Below, in pieces: positions 1-8,957 of a DNA stretch of 64,000 nucleotides. Source of the DNA: JBBQVZ01 sp963695975 (lineage in GTDB: Bacteria > Actinomycetota > UBA4738 > HRBIN12); assembly GCA_963695975.1 (NCBI GenBank), contig CAVOIB010000002.1, positions 248,001-312,000 of the forward strand, written 5' to 3'. Made by a program: the position numbers and the translations under genes. The notes below the pieces were generated by a model. The model made no database searches and was not told the origin of the DNA. It saw only the letters and a list, made by a program, of their open reading frames with translations. How positions within the stretch are numbered: the stretch's first letter is position 1; every line of letters begins with the position of its first letter.

Positions 1-118
1 TCTCGTTCGCGACGCGGCCGCCGCCAGGCGCGATGCGTCGGCGGGGATCCACAAGCCCAGCGCGCGGCCGTCCGGCACGCTCACCCCGGTGGGCGACGTC
101 GAGATGTGGCGGCGCTGA
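1..118 (+). CDS. 3' end of an unidentified protein (partial)
   Basis: An open frame enters from the left edge and ends at the TGA at 116-118. It gives about 38 residues ending in TLTPVGDVEMWRR. Nearly every codon ends in G or C, as in the real genes of this window, which is the main support for coding. No family is recognisable from so short a tail. It ends about 90 nt before the amine oxidase start. Confidence 0.45.
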   Translation, partial: LVRDAAAARRDASAGIHKPSARPSGTLTPVGDVEMWRR

Positions 119-192
119 GGTTCGACTCACGGCTCCGTTGCGCAGGACCTCCCTCCGGCTCCTGTCTGGTCGACCTTCTCCTGATCGCCCGA

Positions 193-198
193 TAGGCT
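193..198 (+). promoter_or_regulatory. -10 element TAGGCT, probable leaderless promoter
   Basis: TAGGCT fits the actinobacterial TANNNT -10 consensus and ends 8 nt before the ATG at 207. No Shine-Dalgarno lies between, so transcription probably begins at or next to the start codon. The same layout recurs at 31969, 34303, 41546 and 43850. Confidence 0.5.
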
Positions 199-206
199 CG
201 CGCGTC

Positions 207-1631
207 ATGGACGTGCCGCGGATCGCGATCGTCGGGGCAGGTCTGGCCGGGCTCACGTGTGCCTATCGGCTGTATCAGGCCGGAGTCGCCACAACTGTGT
301 ACGAGGCACAGGAGCGTGTGGGAGGGCGGTGCTGGAGCGCGCCGGGCATCGTGGACGGGCAGCTCGCCGAGCATGGCGGCGAGCTGATAGACGCCTCGCA
401 CCAGCACGTGATCTCGCTCATCCGTGAGCTGCACTTCGAGCTCGAGGACCGGGAGCTCGCTGGCACGACGTTGGGGAGCATCGGTCGGATGGTGCTCGAC
501 GGCCGCGAGATCGGACGTGAGGTGACCGCGATCACGAAGCTGGTCGAACGCCTCCGCGTGGAGGTCGAGCGGATCGGTGACATGTCGTACGACCGAGCTG
601 GGCCCGATGCCCGCGCGTTCGATGAGCTTTCGGTGATCGACTGGCTCGACGCGAACCTCGAGGGCGGCAGCGGGTCCCCGCTCGGTCGGACGGTTGCTTC
701 CGGGATCTCGCAGGACACCGGGTCTCCGCCTGAACACTTGTCCGCGTTCCTCCTCATCTCCCAGTTCTTCCTGGAGTTCCCGGACCCGATGGACGACGGC
801 GACCGGAACGAAGGACGCGAGCGGACCATGCTCGACATCATCGAGACGATCACACACGGGATGCACGTGCGCGGCGGGAACGATCTGGTGCCGCAAGCGC
901 TCGCCGCGGTGCAACCACCTGGCTCTGTCATGTTGGGGAGGGCGTTGCATGCGCTCAGGCACGCGAGTGACGACACGTACCGCTTGCGATTCGCCGACAC
1001 CTCGGGAGAGATCACGGCGGACCACGTGGTGCTCGCACTGCCCTTCTCCACGCTCCGTCAGGTAGACCTGGACGACGCCGATCTCTCCGCTCGCAAACGG
1101 GCCTGTATCGATGCGCTGCCGATGGGCCAGAACACGAAACTCCTGCTCGGGTTCGATCGTCCCCTGTCGACGCTGTCTCCCCAGGCTGGATCGATCACGT
1201 TCGATCCGCCCGCCGCGACGTTCTGGGACAGCTCGCTGGCGCAGGAGGGTGAGGGCGGCATCGTCACACTGTTCACGGCTGGACGGCTGTTCGACGCGGA
1301 CAGCGCTCACGGCGAAGCCTCGCCGGCCGCGGTGGGCCAGGCGCTGTCGCTGTTCGAGTCAGCGGCGCCCGGGTCGCGCGATGCGTTCACAGGACGCGCG
1401 TGGCTGGACTCCTGGCCCGACGACCCTTGGAGCCGCGGGTCGTACGCGACCTGGCGCCCGGGCGATGTGACCCGCTACTGGGGGTTCGTCGGCTTGCCGG
1501 AAGGGGGCGTGCATTTCGCCGGCGAACACACCTCCACACTCAGCCAGGGATACCTGAACGGCGCGGTCGAGAGCGGCGAGCGCACGGCACAGGAAGTGCT
1601 CGACGCCCTCGGTCTCCGCCGAGCCCGCTAG
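207..1631 (+). CDS. Flavin monoamine oxidase family protein
   Basis: 474 aa. The N-terminus has the dinucleotide-binding motif GAGLAG (about residues 10-15), followed by the YEAQERVGGRCWS segment (about 34-46) that holds the FAD ribose in this family. The C-terminus has the FAD-binding block FAGEHTSTLSQGYLNGA. These are hallmarks of the MAO/polyamine oxidase/amino acid oxidase superfamily, which oxidises amines to imines and passes electrons to oxygen. The frame is open to position 33, but upstream codons look non-coding and the ATG at 207 sits directly behind a TAGGCT -10 box. No signal peptide is seen, so it is probably cytoplasmic. The substrate cannot be told from sequence. Confidence 0.88.
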   Translation: MDVPRIAIVGAGLAGLTCAYRLYQAGVATTVYEAQERVGGRCWSAPGIVDGQLAEHGGELIDASHQHVISLIRELHFELEDRELAGTTLGSIGRMVLDGREIGREVTAITKLVERLRVEVERIGDMSYDRAGPDARAFDELSVIDWLDANLEGGSGSPLGRTVASGISQDTGSPPEHLSAFLLISQFFLEFPDPMDDGDRNEGRERTMLDIIETITHGMHVRGGNDLVPQALAAVQPPGSVMLGRALHALRHASDDTYRLRFADTSGEITADHVVLALPFSTLRQVDLDDADLSARKRACIDALPMGQNTKLLLGFDRPLSTLSPQAGSITFDPPAATFWDSSLAQEGEGGIVTLFTAGRLFDADSAHGEASPAAVGQALSLFESAAPGSRDAFTGRAWLDSWPDDPWSRGSYATWRPGDVTRYWGFVGLPEGGVHFAGEHTSTLSQGYLNGAVESGERTAQEVLDALGLRRAR

Positions 1632-2469
1632 ATCGATCCGGAGAGCTGGCGACCATCTGCCCGGTATCCCGGAGATCAAGCCGGCTCCTGGCTGGAACGC
1701 GATCGCTGCGGCAGGGCTTCAGCCTCGCCGTCGCGAGCGTCTGGACGGTCGTGGCGCTCGCCAGCATCTACGCCCCGAACATGGTGACCGGAACCGACCC
1801 GACGACGATCCCGATGGCCGCGATCACCGCACCCATCGCCGGTGTTGTCGCGACCGCGTTCGTGTCCGTATTCGCCGCAGGGGAGCCCAGGCCACGACAC
1901 CGCGCCCGAAAGGTAGTTCGCTTGGATAAAGGGCTAGCAGACCGAGGCGCGAGTCGACACCGCCTCGTCAGACCGAGGATCGGTTTGGCATGCCCTTCCC
2001 ATGGCGGTCGATGAACACCACCCGAGGTGCTTGCGGCGATCCGCTGGACCACCGGCATCCGATCAGCTCCGCCACGCTCACCGCGCTCGGATATCGTGGT
2101 CTCGCCGACGTTGGGGGTTCTGATGATCGGATCGCTCGAGGGTCTTCCAGAGGAAGGGATCGGCTGGGAGCTGGTGGCGAGGTCACTGACGACGACTAGC
2201 GGGACATCCTCGTGTCGATGGTGAACGCAGCTCGTGAGATGGCAAGGTCCGCTCGCTCTGGTTCCTGGGGGATCGGCTCAAGCGGTTCTCAGATGGCGCT
2301 GACTGAACGACGTGAAGGTCAGCCTGCGGCATCCGAAGACTTGGAGCGCATCGCGCTCGTCTCCGACATCGAGTGGATCCATCAACTGGGAGCTGGGGGC
2401 CAGTCGTGAGGGCTCCAATAGCTCGTTCGTGGTTCCTCATGCTTGAGTCGGCCTCGAGGTGAGCTCGCC
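1632..2469. other. Gene-poor stretch of about 840 bp
   Basis: No intact gene is convincing here. One plus-strand frame (1706-2014) contains a hydrophobic segment that looks like a degraded small membrane protein and is listed separately. The remaining short frames on both strands show no family features and poor third-position GC bias. The SD for the antiporter (GAGGTG at 2455-2460) lies at its right end. Confidence 0.5.
1706..2014 (+). pseudogene. Possible remnant of a small two-helix membrane protein
   Basis: From about 1706 to 1890 the frame has strong G/C third-position bias and encodes two hydrophobic helices, ASVWTVVALASIYAP and then ITAPIAGVVATAFVSVFAAG, separated by a short polar loop. 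No ATG, GTG or TTG start with an SD precedes the first helix, and the sequence after the second helix loses coding character. It may be a 5'-truncated or decaying gene, or a short real protein with an unusual start. Confidence 0.3.
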
Positions 2470-3756
2470 GTGACCGGACTGGCGATCCTCGCCGCGGTCT
2501 TCGTCGGTTACGCCCTGGTGGCATCGAAGCTCGAACGGTGGTGGATCAGCGCACCGATGCTCTTCACCGCCACCGGCTTCCTGCTGGGCCCGAGCGCGCT
2601 CAACGTCCTTCCGTTCCAGTGGGGGGACGAGGTGGCCCTCACGGTGGCCGAGATCGCCCTCGCGTTGCTCCTGTTCGCCGACGCATCCACGGTCAGACTG
2701 CGGGAGGTCGAGGGCGATGCCCGGCTCCCCGGGCGACTGCTGTTCCTCGGGCTCCCGGTCACGATCGCGCTCGGGACGCTCGTGGCGGGCCTGATGTTCC
2801 CTTCGGTGGGGTGGGCCGCGGCAGCGGTCATGGCCACGATCCTCGCGCCGACCGACGCGGCGCTGGGTCTGGCGGTCTTCACCAACGTCGCGGTGCCGGT
2901 GCGCCTCCGCCGGGCGCTGAACGTCGAGAGCGGGCTGAACGACGGGCTCGCGACGCCGTTCCTCACGCTGTTCCTCGCGATCCTGGCATCCGAGGAGGGC
3001 TACGAGCAGGGCTCGTGGCTGATCCACGCAGCGGACCAGATCGCGCTCGCGTTCGGTGTAGCGCTCGTGGCGGGCGTGGCCGGCGCCTGGCTCCTGTCGG
3101 CGGCGAAGGCACGCGGGTGGACCTCGCATGTCTCGGAGCAGCTGGCGATCCTGGCGCTCGCGCTCCTCTCGTACGCCGGCGCGGTGGCGATCGGCGGGAA
3201 CGGGTTCGTCGCGGCATTCGTCGCCGGCATCTTCTTCGGGGCGACGACGAAGAGCGAGTTCCACCAAAGGATGGAGTTCACGGAGACACTCGCCCTGTTC
3301 CTCACATTCGTGGTCTGGTCCCTGTTCGGCGCGCTCCTCGTCGGGCCTGTCGTTACCGGCCACATCGCTCTGGCACCGATCACGTACGCGGTGCTCAGCC
3401 TCACCCTCATCCGGATGATCCCCGTAGGGCTCTCGTGGATGAAGCTCGGCATGCGATCACGCACGATCCTGTTCGCCGGCTGGTTCGGACCTCGTGGGCT
3501 CGCGTCCGTCGTGTTCACGATGCTGACGATCCGAACCCTCAGAGAGACCGGAGTCGCGTTGGACACGATCGTGCCGGTCGCAACGTGGACGATCCTGCTC
3601 TCCGTCATCGTCCACGGTCTGACCGCGGCGCCGTTCTCACGACGCTACGGACGATGGATCTCCGGTCAGACCGGGTCGCTCCCCGAGCTCCAGGACGTTC
3701 CCGAGCCGCGGATCAGACGACGCAGCCTGGGTCGTCCCCCGCGATCTTCTGCGTAG
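2470..3756 (+). CDS. CPA1-family sodium/proton antiporter
   Basis: 428 aa with about 12 hydrophobic segments and no hydrophilic domain except a basic tail. The conserved antiporter core is visible: TDAALGLAVF and NVESGLNDGLATP, the discontinuous-helix region with the ND pair found in CPA1 exchangers, and later AGWFGPRGLASVVF. CPA1 proteins exchange Na+ (or K+) for H+ across the cytoplasmic membrane for pH and salt homeostasis. The GTG at 2470 is preferred because GAGGTG (2455-2460) precedes it at normal spacing; a TTG at 2443 is possible. It converges with the APC permease across a 58-bp gap. Confidence 0.9.
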   Translation: MTGLAILAAVFVGYALVASKLERWWISAPMLFTATGFLLGPSALNVLPFQWGDEVALTVAEIALALLLFADASTVRLREVEGDARLPGRLLFLGLPVTIALGTLVAGLMFPSVGWAAAAVMATILAPTDAALGLAVFTNVAVPVRLRRALNVESGLNDGLATPFLTLFLAILASEEGYEQGSWLIHAADQIALAFGVALVAGVAGAWLLSAAKARGWTSHVSEQLAILALALLSYAGAVAIGGNGFVAAFVAGIFFGATTKSEFHQRMEFTETLALFLTFVVWSLFGALLVGPVVTGHIALAPITYAVLSLTLIRMIPVGLSWMKLGMRSRTILFAGWFGPRGLASVVFTMLTIRTLRETGVALDTIVPVATWTILLSVIVHGLTAAPFSRRYGRWISGQTGSLPELQDVPEPRIRRRSLGRPPRSSA

Positions 3757-3814
3757 GCCTAGCGTCCCACGCGGTCGGTTCCCCGATCGCGACGCGCCGG
3801 TGGTCTCACGGCGG

Positions 3815-5122
3815 CTATGGCTCGACGGCAGGTTGTCGGCGTCTCCTGGACCATCCGAGGTCTAGGCCGACGCTGACCACCAGGATCGCGAGCAGCGTCA
3901 CGATCGACGCGGGCTCGTGGATGAGCGTCGTGAAGATGAACGTCAGCAGCGTGACCACGATCACCAGCAGAGCGAGGACCAACACCCAGGGTCGGGCTCC
4001 GGTCTCGCGGTAGACGCGGAGGTGGGCAGCGGTCACGAACGCGAAGATCATCAGCGCGATCGCGCTCCCGATGGATGCGATCGCCGACAGATCGAACCCG
4101 ATCACCATCACGATGATCGTCACCGAGGCGATCAGGAGACCGTTCGGCACACGCCCGCCGACCTTCCCTCCCATCATCGGCGGGAACTGCCCCGTCGAGG
4201 CCAGGTGCTCGCTGAGCCCCTGAGCCGGGTAGAGGCCCGCGTTCGTCGCGCCGGCCGTGGCGAACAACGCGGTCACGCTCATGAGCCAGTAGCCCGCACG
4301 GCCGAGCACGGGCTGGGCGGCGACCGCGATCGCCGTCGCTCCCGACTCGATCACCTTCTCGACCGTCAGCGTTCCGAACACCCCGATCGCGATCGCGACG
4401 TAGACGACGGTCGCGATCCCGAGGGCAAGGAACATCGCCCTCGGCAGCTGGCGCGACGGGTTCGGGAGATCCTTCGCCGTGAACGTGATCACACCGAACC
4501 CGAGGAAGGCGAAGAAGGTGAGCGCCACGCTCGACACGATCTCGCGCACCCCCGGGTAGTGGGAGGGAGCGAGCAGGGAAGGATCCATGTTGGCGATCGT
4601 GACGACGGCGAAGAACCCCAGGATCCCCACGACGATGAACACGATCAGGCTCTGGACCTTCGCGACGGCCGTCGACCCGACGACGTTCAGCCCGGTCATC
4701 GCGATCACCACGAGCACGGCGAAGATCTTGGCCCAGAGCGCGCTCTCCCCGGCGAACATGGAGCTCGCGTAGCTGCCGAACGAGACAGCGACCATGGCCG
4801 TGACGATGATGTTCGCCGAGTAGACGAGCCAGTCGGTGACGCCGGCGACATGGCCCTCTCCGAAGCCCCGGCTCACGTACTCGAGCAATCCGCCGGCGGA
4901 TGGGTACGTGGCGCCGAACTTGGCGAACGAGTACCCCTGGAGCATCGCGATCGCGCCGGCGATGAGGAACGACACCCAGACGGCCGCGCCCGCCACCTCG
5001 CCGGCGGCACCCAGGAGGGAGAAGATCCCGGCGCCCACCATCGCGCCGACGCCGATGAACGCCGCTTGACGGACCGTATAGCGGCGGTGGCTCGCCGGCT
5101 CGGTCGATGTCGCCTCAGCCAC
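3815..5122 (-). CDS. APC-superfamily amino acid permease
   Basis: 435 aa and about 12 predicted membrane helices. The first helix carries GVGAMVGAGIFSLLG, the glycine-rich substrate-binding motif of amino acid/polyamine/organocation transporters. The ATG at 5122 overlaps the end of the P-type ATPase gene by 8 nt, so the two are co-translated. Sequence alone does not show which amino acid is carried. Being coupled to a cation pump suggests a role in pH or ion balance, such as amino acid uptake or exchange under acid stress; that is inference. Confidence 0.88.
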   Translation of the reverse strand: MAEATSTEPASHRRYTVRQAAFIGVGAMVGAGIFSLLGAAGEVAGAAVWVSFLIAGAIAMLQGYSFAKFGATYPSAGGLLEYVSRGFGEGHVAGVTDWLVYSANIIVTAMVAVSFGSYASSMFAGESALWAKIFAVLVVIAMTGLNVVGSTAVAKVQSLIVFIVVGILGFFAVVTIANMDPSLLAPSHYPGVREIVSSVALTFFAFLGFGVITFTAKDLPNPSRQLPRAMFLALGIATVVYVAIAIGVFGTLTVEKVIESGATAIAVAAQPVLGRAGYWLMSVTALFATAGATNAGLYPAQGLSEHLASTGQFPPMMGGKVGGRVPNGLLIASVTIIVMVIGFDLSAIASIGSAIALMIFAFVTAAHLRVYRETGARPWVLVLALLVIVVTLLTFIFTTLIHEPASIVTLLAILVVSVGLDLGWSRRRRQPAVEP

Positions 5123-7874
5123 CGCCGTTCACCGTGACGAGGCTGCTCTCAGCCTCGTGTTTCCGCAACCTGGAGAGTTGGATGGTCTTGTCGACCCAGA
5201 CGATCCCCGGGGCGATCAACGACAGCAGCAACACGACCCCCCATTGCCTTCCGGTGAGCGACACCGTGTCCAACAGACGCTGGAGCATGTTCAGCTCGAC
5301 GGCAGCCCACGTGAGCGTCCACCCGAGGATGATCCAACCGAGATAAGGGAAGACCGGGGACGACCACAGGGGCTCACGCTCGCGCCGCATGACCAATCCC
5401 AGGTTCACCGCACTCATCGACACGATGGCGAACGCCATCGTCATCGAGATGGACGGTAGCGTCGTGCTCGGCTGATCGGGTCCCCACTCGAGAACCGCGA
5501 GCGCGCTCGCGGCGACCGCGAAGCCGCTGACGGCCCACCGAACGATCTGAGGCCCGGTGACGATCTTCGTGCCGGGCTTGCGCGGCGGCCGTTGCATCAC
5601 GCTGGGATCGGGTACGTCGACGATGAATCCGATCACGACCGTGACGACCACGAAGAACTTGCAGAAGAGCAGCTGCATCGGGAAGAGCGCCACGCCGCCG
5701 TTGATGTTGAGGATCGTGGCGAGCAGCATCAGCTGCAGCACCGAGGACAGGATCGTGAGCTGGAGCTTCACGTACGACGTGATCCGCCGGTAGATGTCTC
5801 GGCCCAGGTCGATCGCCTTGACGAGGGTGGCGAAGTTGTCGTCGGTGAGCACGATCTTCGCCGCTTGCTTCGTCACCTCAGAGCCGCTCCCCATCGCGAC
5901 ACCGATGTCCGCCTGCTTCAGGGCCGCGGCATCGTTCACCGCGTCCCCGGTCATCGCGACCACGTGGCCCGCCTCCTGCATCAAGCGGGCGAGCCGGACC
6001 TTGTCCTCCGGTGCCACACGCCCGAAGACGTGGAGCTCCGGGAGGCGCTCGGCGACCTCGGCGTCCGGGAGGTGCGAGAGGTCCGTTCCAGTGATCACGC
6101 CGGGCCCGAGGCCGAGCTCATCGGCGATCGCCCGCGCGGTGATCGTGTGGTCGCCCGTGATCATCCGGACGTCGACCCCCGCGCTCAGGGCGATCCGCAC
6201 CGCGTCCTTGGCCTCCGCGCGGAGGGGGTCGATGATCCCGACCAGCGCGACCAGGATCAGGCCGGAAACCGCCCCCATGGGTTCGTCGATCGCCGCGGCC
6301 ATCGCCGCGTCGTCGAGATCGCGAGCGGCGAACGCGAGTACGCGCAAGCCGCGCTCCGAGAGTTGCTGGTTCGCAGCCAGGATATCGTCGCGTGCCTCGC
6401 CGATCGCGATGACCCGTCCGCGCCACATCGCCCGGTCGCACCGTTCGATGACCACGTCGGGGGCGCCTTTGACGCTGATGAAGTGCGGCTGCTGGATGAT
6501 CCCCCCCACGACGTGCTCCGGGGCGTCGTGGAACGTGGCCATGAACTTGTACTCGGAGTCGAACGGCACCTCCGCACGGCGCGGGAGCGCCCGACGCGTC
6601 TCCTCGGCGTCCACGCCGGTCTTGGCGGCGAGCACCACGAGCGCCGCCTCCGTCGGGTCGCCGATGATGGATTCATCGCCCGCGACGGTCGCGTCCGTGC
6701 AGAGGCACAGGCCGAGCGCCAATCGCCGGAAGTCCGGGGGTTCGCCGCCCCCCGCGCCGAGGATGGCGCCGGTCTTCTGGTAGCCACCGCCCCCGATCGT
6801 GAACCAGTCGCCGGCTGCGAGCATCGAGGTCGCCGTCATCGCGTTCATCGTGAGCGTCCCGGTCTTGTCGCTGTTGATGACGGTCGTCCCGCCGAGCGTC
6901 TCCACGTCGGTCAGCGTCTTGACGACCGCCTTCGACTCGGCCAGGCGTTGCGCTCCCGACGACAACATCGCCTGCACGAACGTGGGGAGTCCGACCGGGA
7001 TCGACGCGATCGCCGTCGAGATGCACAGCAACAGCAGCGTGTCTCGATCCTGGCCTCGTGCGATGCCCACGATGGCGATCACCGCCACCGCCGACCAGGC
7101 GAGGACGCCGAAGACCTTGGTCAGCCCGTCCAGCTCCCGCTGCAGCGGGGAGCGAGAGCGCTTCGTCGCGCTGACCATGTCCGCGATGCGACCCATCTGC
7201 GTCGACTGACCGGTCGCCGTGACGATGCTGGAAGCGGAGCCCCGGGTGACCTGCGTGTTCTGGAACACCATGTCCGTGCGGTCGCCGAGAGCGACATCGT
7301 CACCCGCGATCGGGTTCGTGTCCTTAGGCACCGGCGCGCTCTCCCCGGTGAGGGCCGCTTCCTGAACCTCGACCGTCGCCGCGGAGATGAGCCGCCCGTC
7401 TGCCGGAACCAGATCTCCCGCCTCGAGCAACACGACGTCGCCCGGCACGAGCCCCCGGGAGTCGATCTCCTCGACGCTTCCCGATCGCCGGACGCGGGCG
7501 TGAGGAACCTGGAGCTGCGCGAGTGCCTCGACGCTTGCCCGGGCCTTCAGCTCCTGGTTCGAGCCCATGACGACGTTGAACGTCACGAGACCGAGGACGA
7601 AGACCCCCGTCGCGACCTGGCCGATCACGAAGCTCGCCACCGACACGATCAGCAGCATGATGTTCATCGGGTTCGAGAGCTGCCCGCGAGCCACGACCCA
7701 GACGCTCGGGGGCGGCTCCGTCGGCAGCTCGTTGGGTCCGTACTCGGCGAGTCGCCGCTCGACCTCGTCGGCGCTCAGTCCGGCGTCGGGATCGACCTCC
7801 AACCGTGTCGCCACGTCCGCGGGCGACATCGCATGCCAAGCAAGGTCTTCCGGATTCGGCTCGGTCATGGTCAT
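5115..7874 (-). CDS. P-type cation-transporting ATPase
   Basis: About 919 aa, the usual length of P2/P3 pumps. In order: N-terminal cation-ATPase domain (WHAMSPADVATRLEV...GPNELP), actuator motif LTGES, phosphorylation motif SDKTGTLT, and hinge motif GDAVNDAAALKQADIGVAMG. The helix-4 ion motif reads PVGLP, not the PEGLP of Ca2+ pumps; PVGLP is typical of P3A H+-ATPases, so a proton or other monovalent substrate is more likely than calcium. The hinge has A and A where GDGVNDAPAL is usual. The start at 7874 (alternative 7868) avoids overlap with the upstream lipoprotein gene; the frame is open to 7922. Next gene: APC permease, overlapping by 8 nt. Confidence 0.9.
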   Translation of the reverse strand: MTMTEPNPEDLAWHAMSPADVATRLEVDPDAGLSADEVERRLAEYGPNELPTEPPPSVWVVARGQLSNPMNIMLLIVSVASFVIGQVATGVFVLGLVTFNVVMGSNQELKARASVEALAQLQVPHARVRRSGSVEEIDSRGLVPGDVVLLEAGDLVPADGRLISAATVEVQEAALTGESAPVPKDTNPIAGDDVALGDRTDMVFQNTQVTRGSASSIVTATGQSTQMGRIADMVSATKRSRSPLQRELDGLTKVFGVLAWSAVAVIAIVGIARGQDRDTLLLLCISTAIASIPVGLPTFVQAMLSSGAQRLAESKAVVKTLTDVETLGGTTVINSDKTGTLTMNAMTATSMLAAGDWFTIGGGGYQKTGAILGAGGGEPPDFRRLALGLCLCTDATVAGDESIIGDPTEAALVVLAAKTGVDAEETRRALPRRAEVPFDSEYKFMATFHDAPEHVVGGIIQQPHFISVKGAPDVVIERCDRAMWRGRVIAIGEARDDILAANQQLSERGLRVLAFAARDLDDAAMAAAIDEPMGAVSGLILVALVGIIDPLRAEAKDAVRIALSAGVDVRMITGDHTITARAIADELGLGPGVITGTDLSHLPDAEVAERLPELHVFGRVAPEDKVRLARLMQEAGHVVAMTGDAVNDAAALKQADIGVAMGSGSEVTKQAAKIVLTDDNFATLVKAIDLGRDIYRRITSYVKLQLTILSSVLQLMLLATILNINGGVALFPMQLLFCKFFVVVTVVIGFIVDVPDPSVMQRPPRKPGTKIVTGPQIVRWAVSGFAVAASALAVLEWGPDQPSTTLPSISMTMAFAIVSMSAVNLGLVMRREREPLWSSPVFPYLGWIILGWTLTWAAVELNMLQRLLDTVSLTGRQWGVVLLLSLIAPGIVWVDKTIQLSRLRKHEAESSLVTVNGGG

Positions 7875-7902
7875 CTTCGGACCTGTCGTAGGATCGCTCG
7901 AT

Positions 7903-8877
7903 TCACGACATCCCTCCGCCACCCGCGCTGGGTGGCGGGTTCAGGCTTTGCTCGAACCGCTGGAGCGCGGCCTCGAACTGCCCGAGTCGCTGCGTCGCGT
8001 GTTGCACGGCTTCCTGCGGGGCGGCGATCGGTCCCTCCAGCGCTCGGATCGCGGTCCGGAGCTCGTCGAGCTCGTCTCGCAGTCCGGCGAGCGGGGTCGC
8101 CGCCGCCGGGTCGCCCTGTCCGGCCGCCAGCTCGGCGAGTTGCCCGGCCAACACGTCGATCTCCTGGGTCCGCTGCGGGAACCCGCCCTTGGGCGGGCCC
8201 TGCGCGCTCGCCGTCGTCAGGTCGGCAGCGAGGCTTTGGAACAGCGACGTGCCGAGCGCGGCGGCCTCGCGGGCCTTGGTGCGCCACGCCTCCAGCGGCG
8301 ACCGGCGTGACCGGATCACCAGGTAGGCGATCAAGGCGATCGCCGCCAGGGCCAGGAGGACCCAAAGCCAGATCGTCGAGGTCGAGGTCGACGCGTTGCC
8401 CTGGGGGGTCGGCGACGTCGTCGGCGTTGGGGAGGGCGATGGCGATGGCGATGCAGTGGTTGACGGGGTCGGCGATGGAGATGGAGAGGAAGAAGGAGAA
8501 GGTGACGGTGACGACGAGGGTTTCGGCGACGGGGTCGGTGAGGGTTTCGGCGACGGGATCGGTGAGGGTTTCGGCGACGTGGTCGGTGAGGGTTTCGGCG
8601 AGCTGGTCACGGACGGCGCTGGCGTTGGGGTCGGAGAGACCGCCGACGGTTGGTCGGTCGGCGACGGGATCGGCGTACCCGGCGTACCCGGCGAGCCCGG
8701 GGTCCTGGTGACGACCCCCGGACGACTCGGCGAGAAGCTCACACTCACCCCCGCGCTCGAGGCCCTCGACTTGATCGCCTCGCTGACGTTCCCCGAGCAT
8801 CCGACCAGCGCGAGGCAGCACGCAAACGCGAGGCTGACGAGCACGACCGATCGGGTTCCTCGCGACGCGAACGACAT
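7903..8877 (-). CDS. Double-anchored lipoprotein with Pro/Ser repeat stalk
   Basis: 324 aa. An N-terminal signal peptide ends in the lipobox LALVGC (lipidated Cys about residue 27). Residues about 46-160 are almost only Pro, Ser, Thr and Lys, including four 8-residue SPKPSPTP-type repeats. A membrane helix follows (WLWVLLALAAIALIAYLVI, about 168-187), then a charged, probably coiled-coil domain of about 130 residues. The stalk is thus tethered at both ends, by lipid and by a helix, with the C-terminal domain predicted in the cytoplasm. No enzymatic motif is seen. It lies 80 nt after the YfcC transporter and just before the P-type ATPase on the same strand. The start is the ATG in front of SFASRGTRS. 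Confidence 0.75.
   Translation of the reverse strand: MSFASRGTRSVVLVSLAFACCLALVGCSGNVSEAIKSRASSAGVSVSFSPSRPGVVTRTPGSPGTPGTPIPSPTDQPSAVSPTPTPAPSVTSSPKPSPTTSPKPSPIPSPKPSPTPSPKPSSSPSPSPSSSPSPSPTPSTTASPSPSPSPTPTTSPTPQGNASTSTSTIWLWVLLALAAIALIAYLVIRSRRSPLEAWRTKAREAAALGTSLFQSLAADLTTASAQGPPKGGFPQRTQEIDVLAGQLAELAAGQGDPAAATPLAGLRDELDELRTAIRALEGPIAAPQEAVQHATQRLGQFEAALQRFEQSLNPPPSAGGGGMS
8516..8611 (-). repeat. 24-bp tandem repeat, 4 copies, coding SPKPSPxP
   Basis: Four tandem 24-bp units start at 8516, 8540, 8564 and 8588 inside the lipoprotein gene, each encoding eight residues of the SPKPSPTT/IP/TP type. They are in frame, so copy-number changes would lengthen or shorten the stalk without a frameshift. 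Confidence 0.75.
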
Positions 8878-8957
8878 CGCATCAGATCCTTCGTCAAGTC
8901 GAGACAGGACGCGGCAGCACCAAGATACCTGCACTTCCTTCAGCCCCCCGTTCCCGT

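Noticed and set aside
8516..8611. Possible CRISPR-like repeats
   Set aside because: The 24-bp units are contiguous, in frame and without spacers; they code for a Pro/Ser stalk.
5592..8711. A 1039-codon open frame on the plus strand
   Set aside because: It is antisense to the P-type ATPase and lipoprotein genes. The product is a low-complexity Arg/Asp/His string with no domains, as expected opposite a very GC-rich gene.
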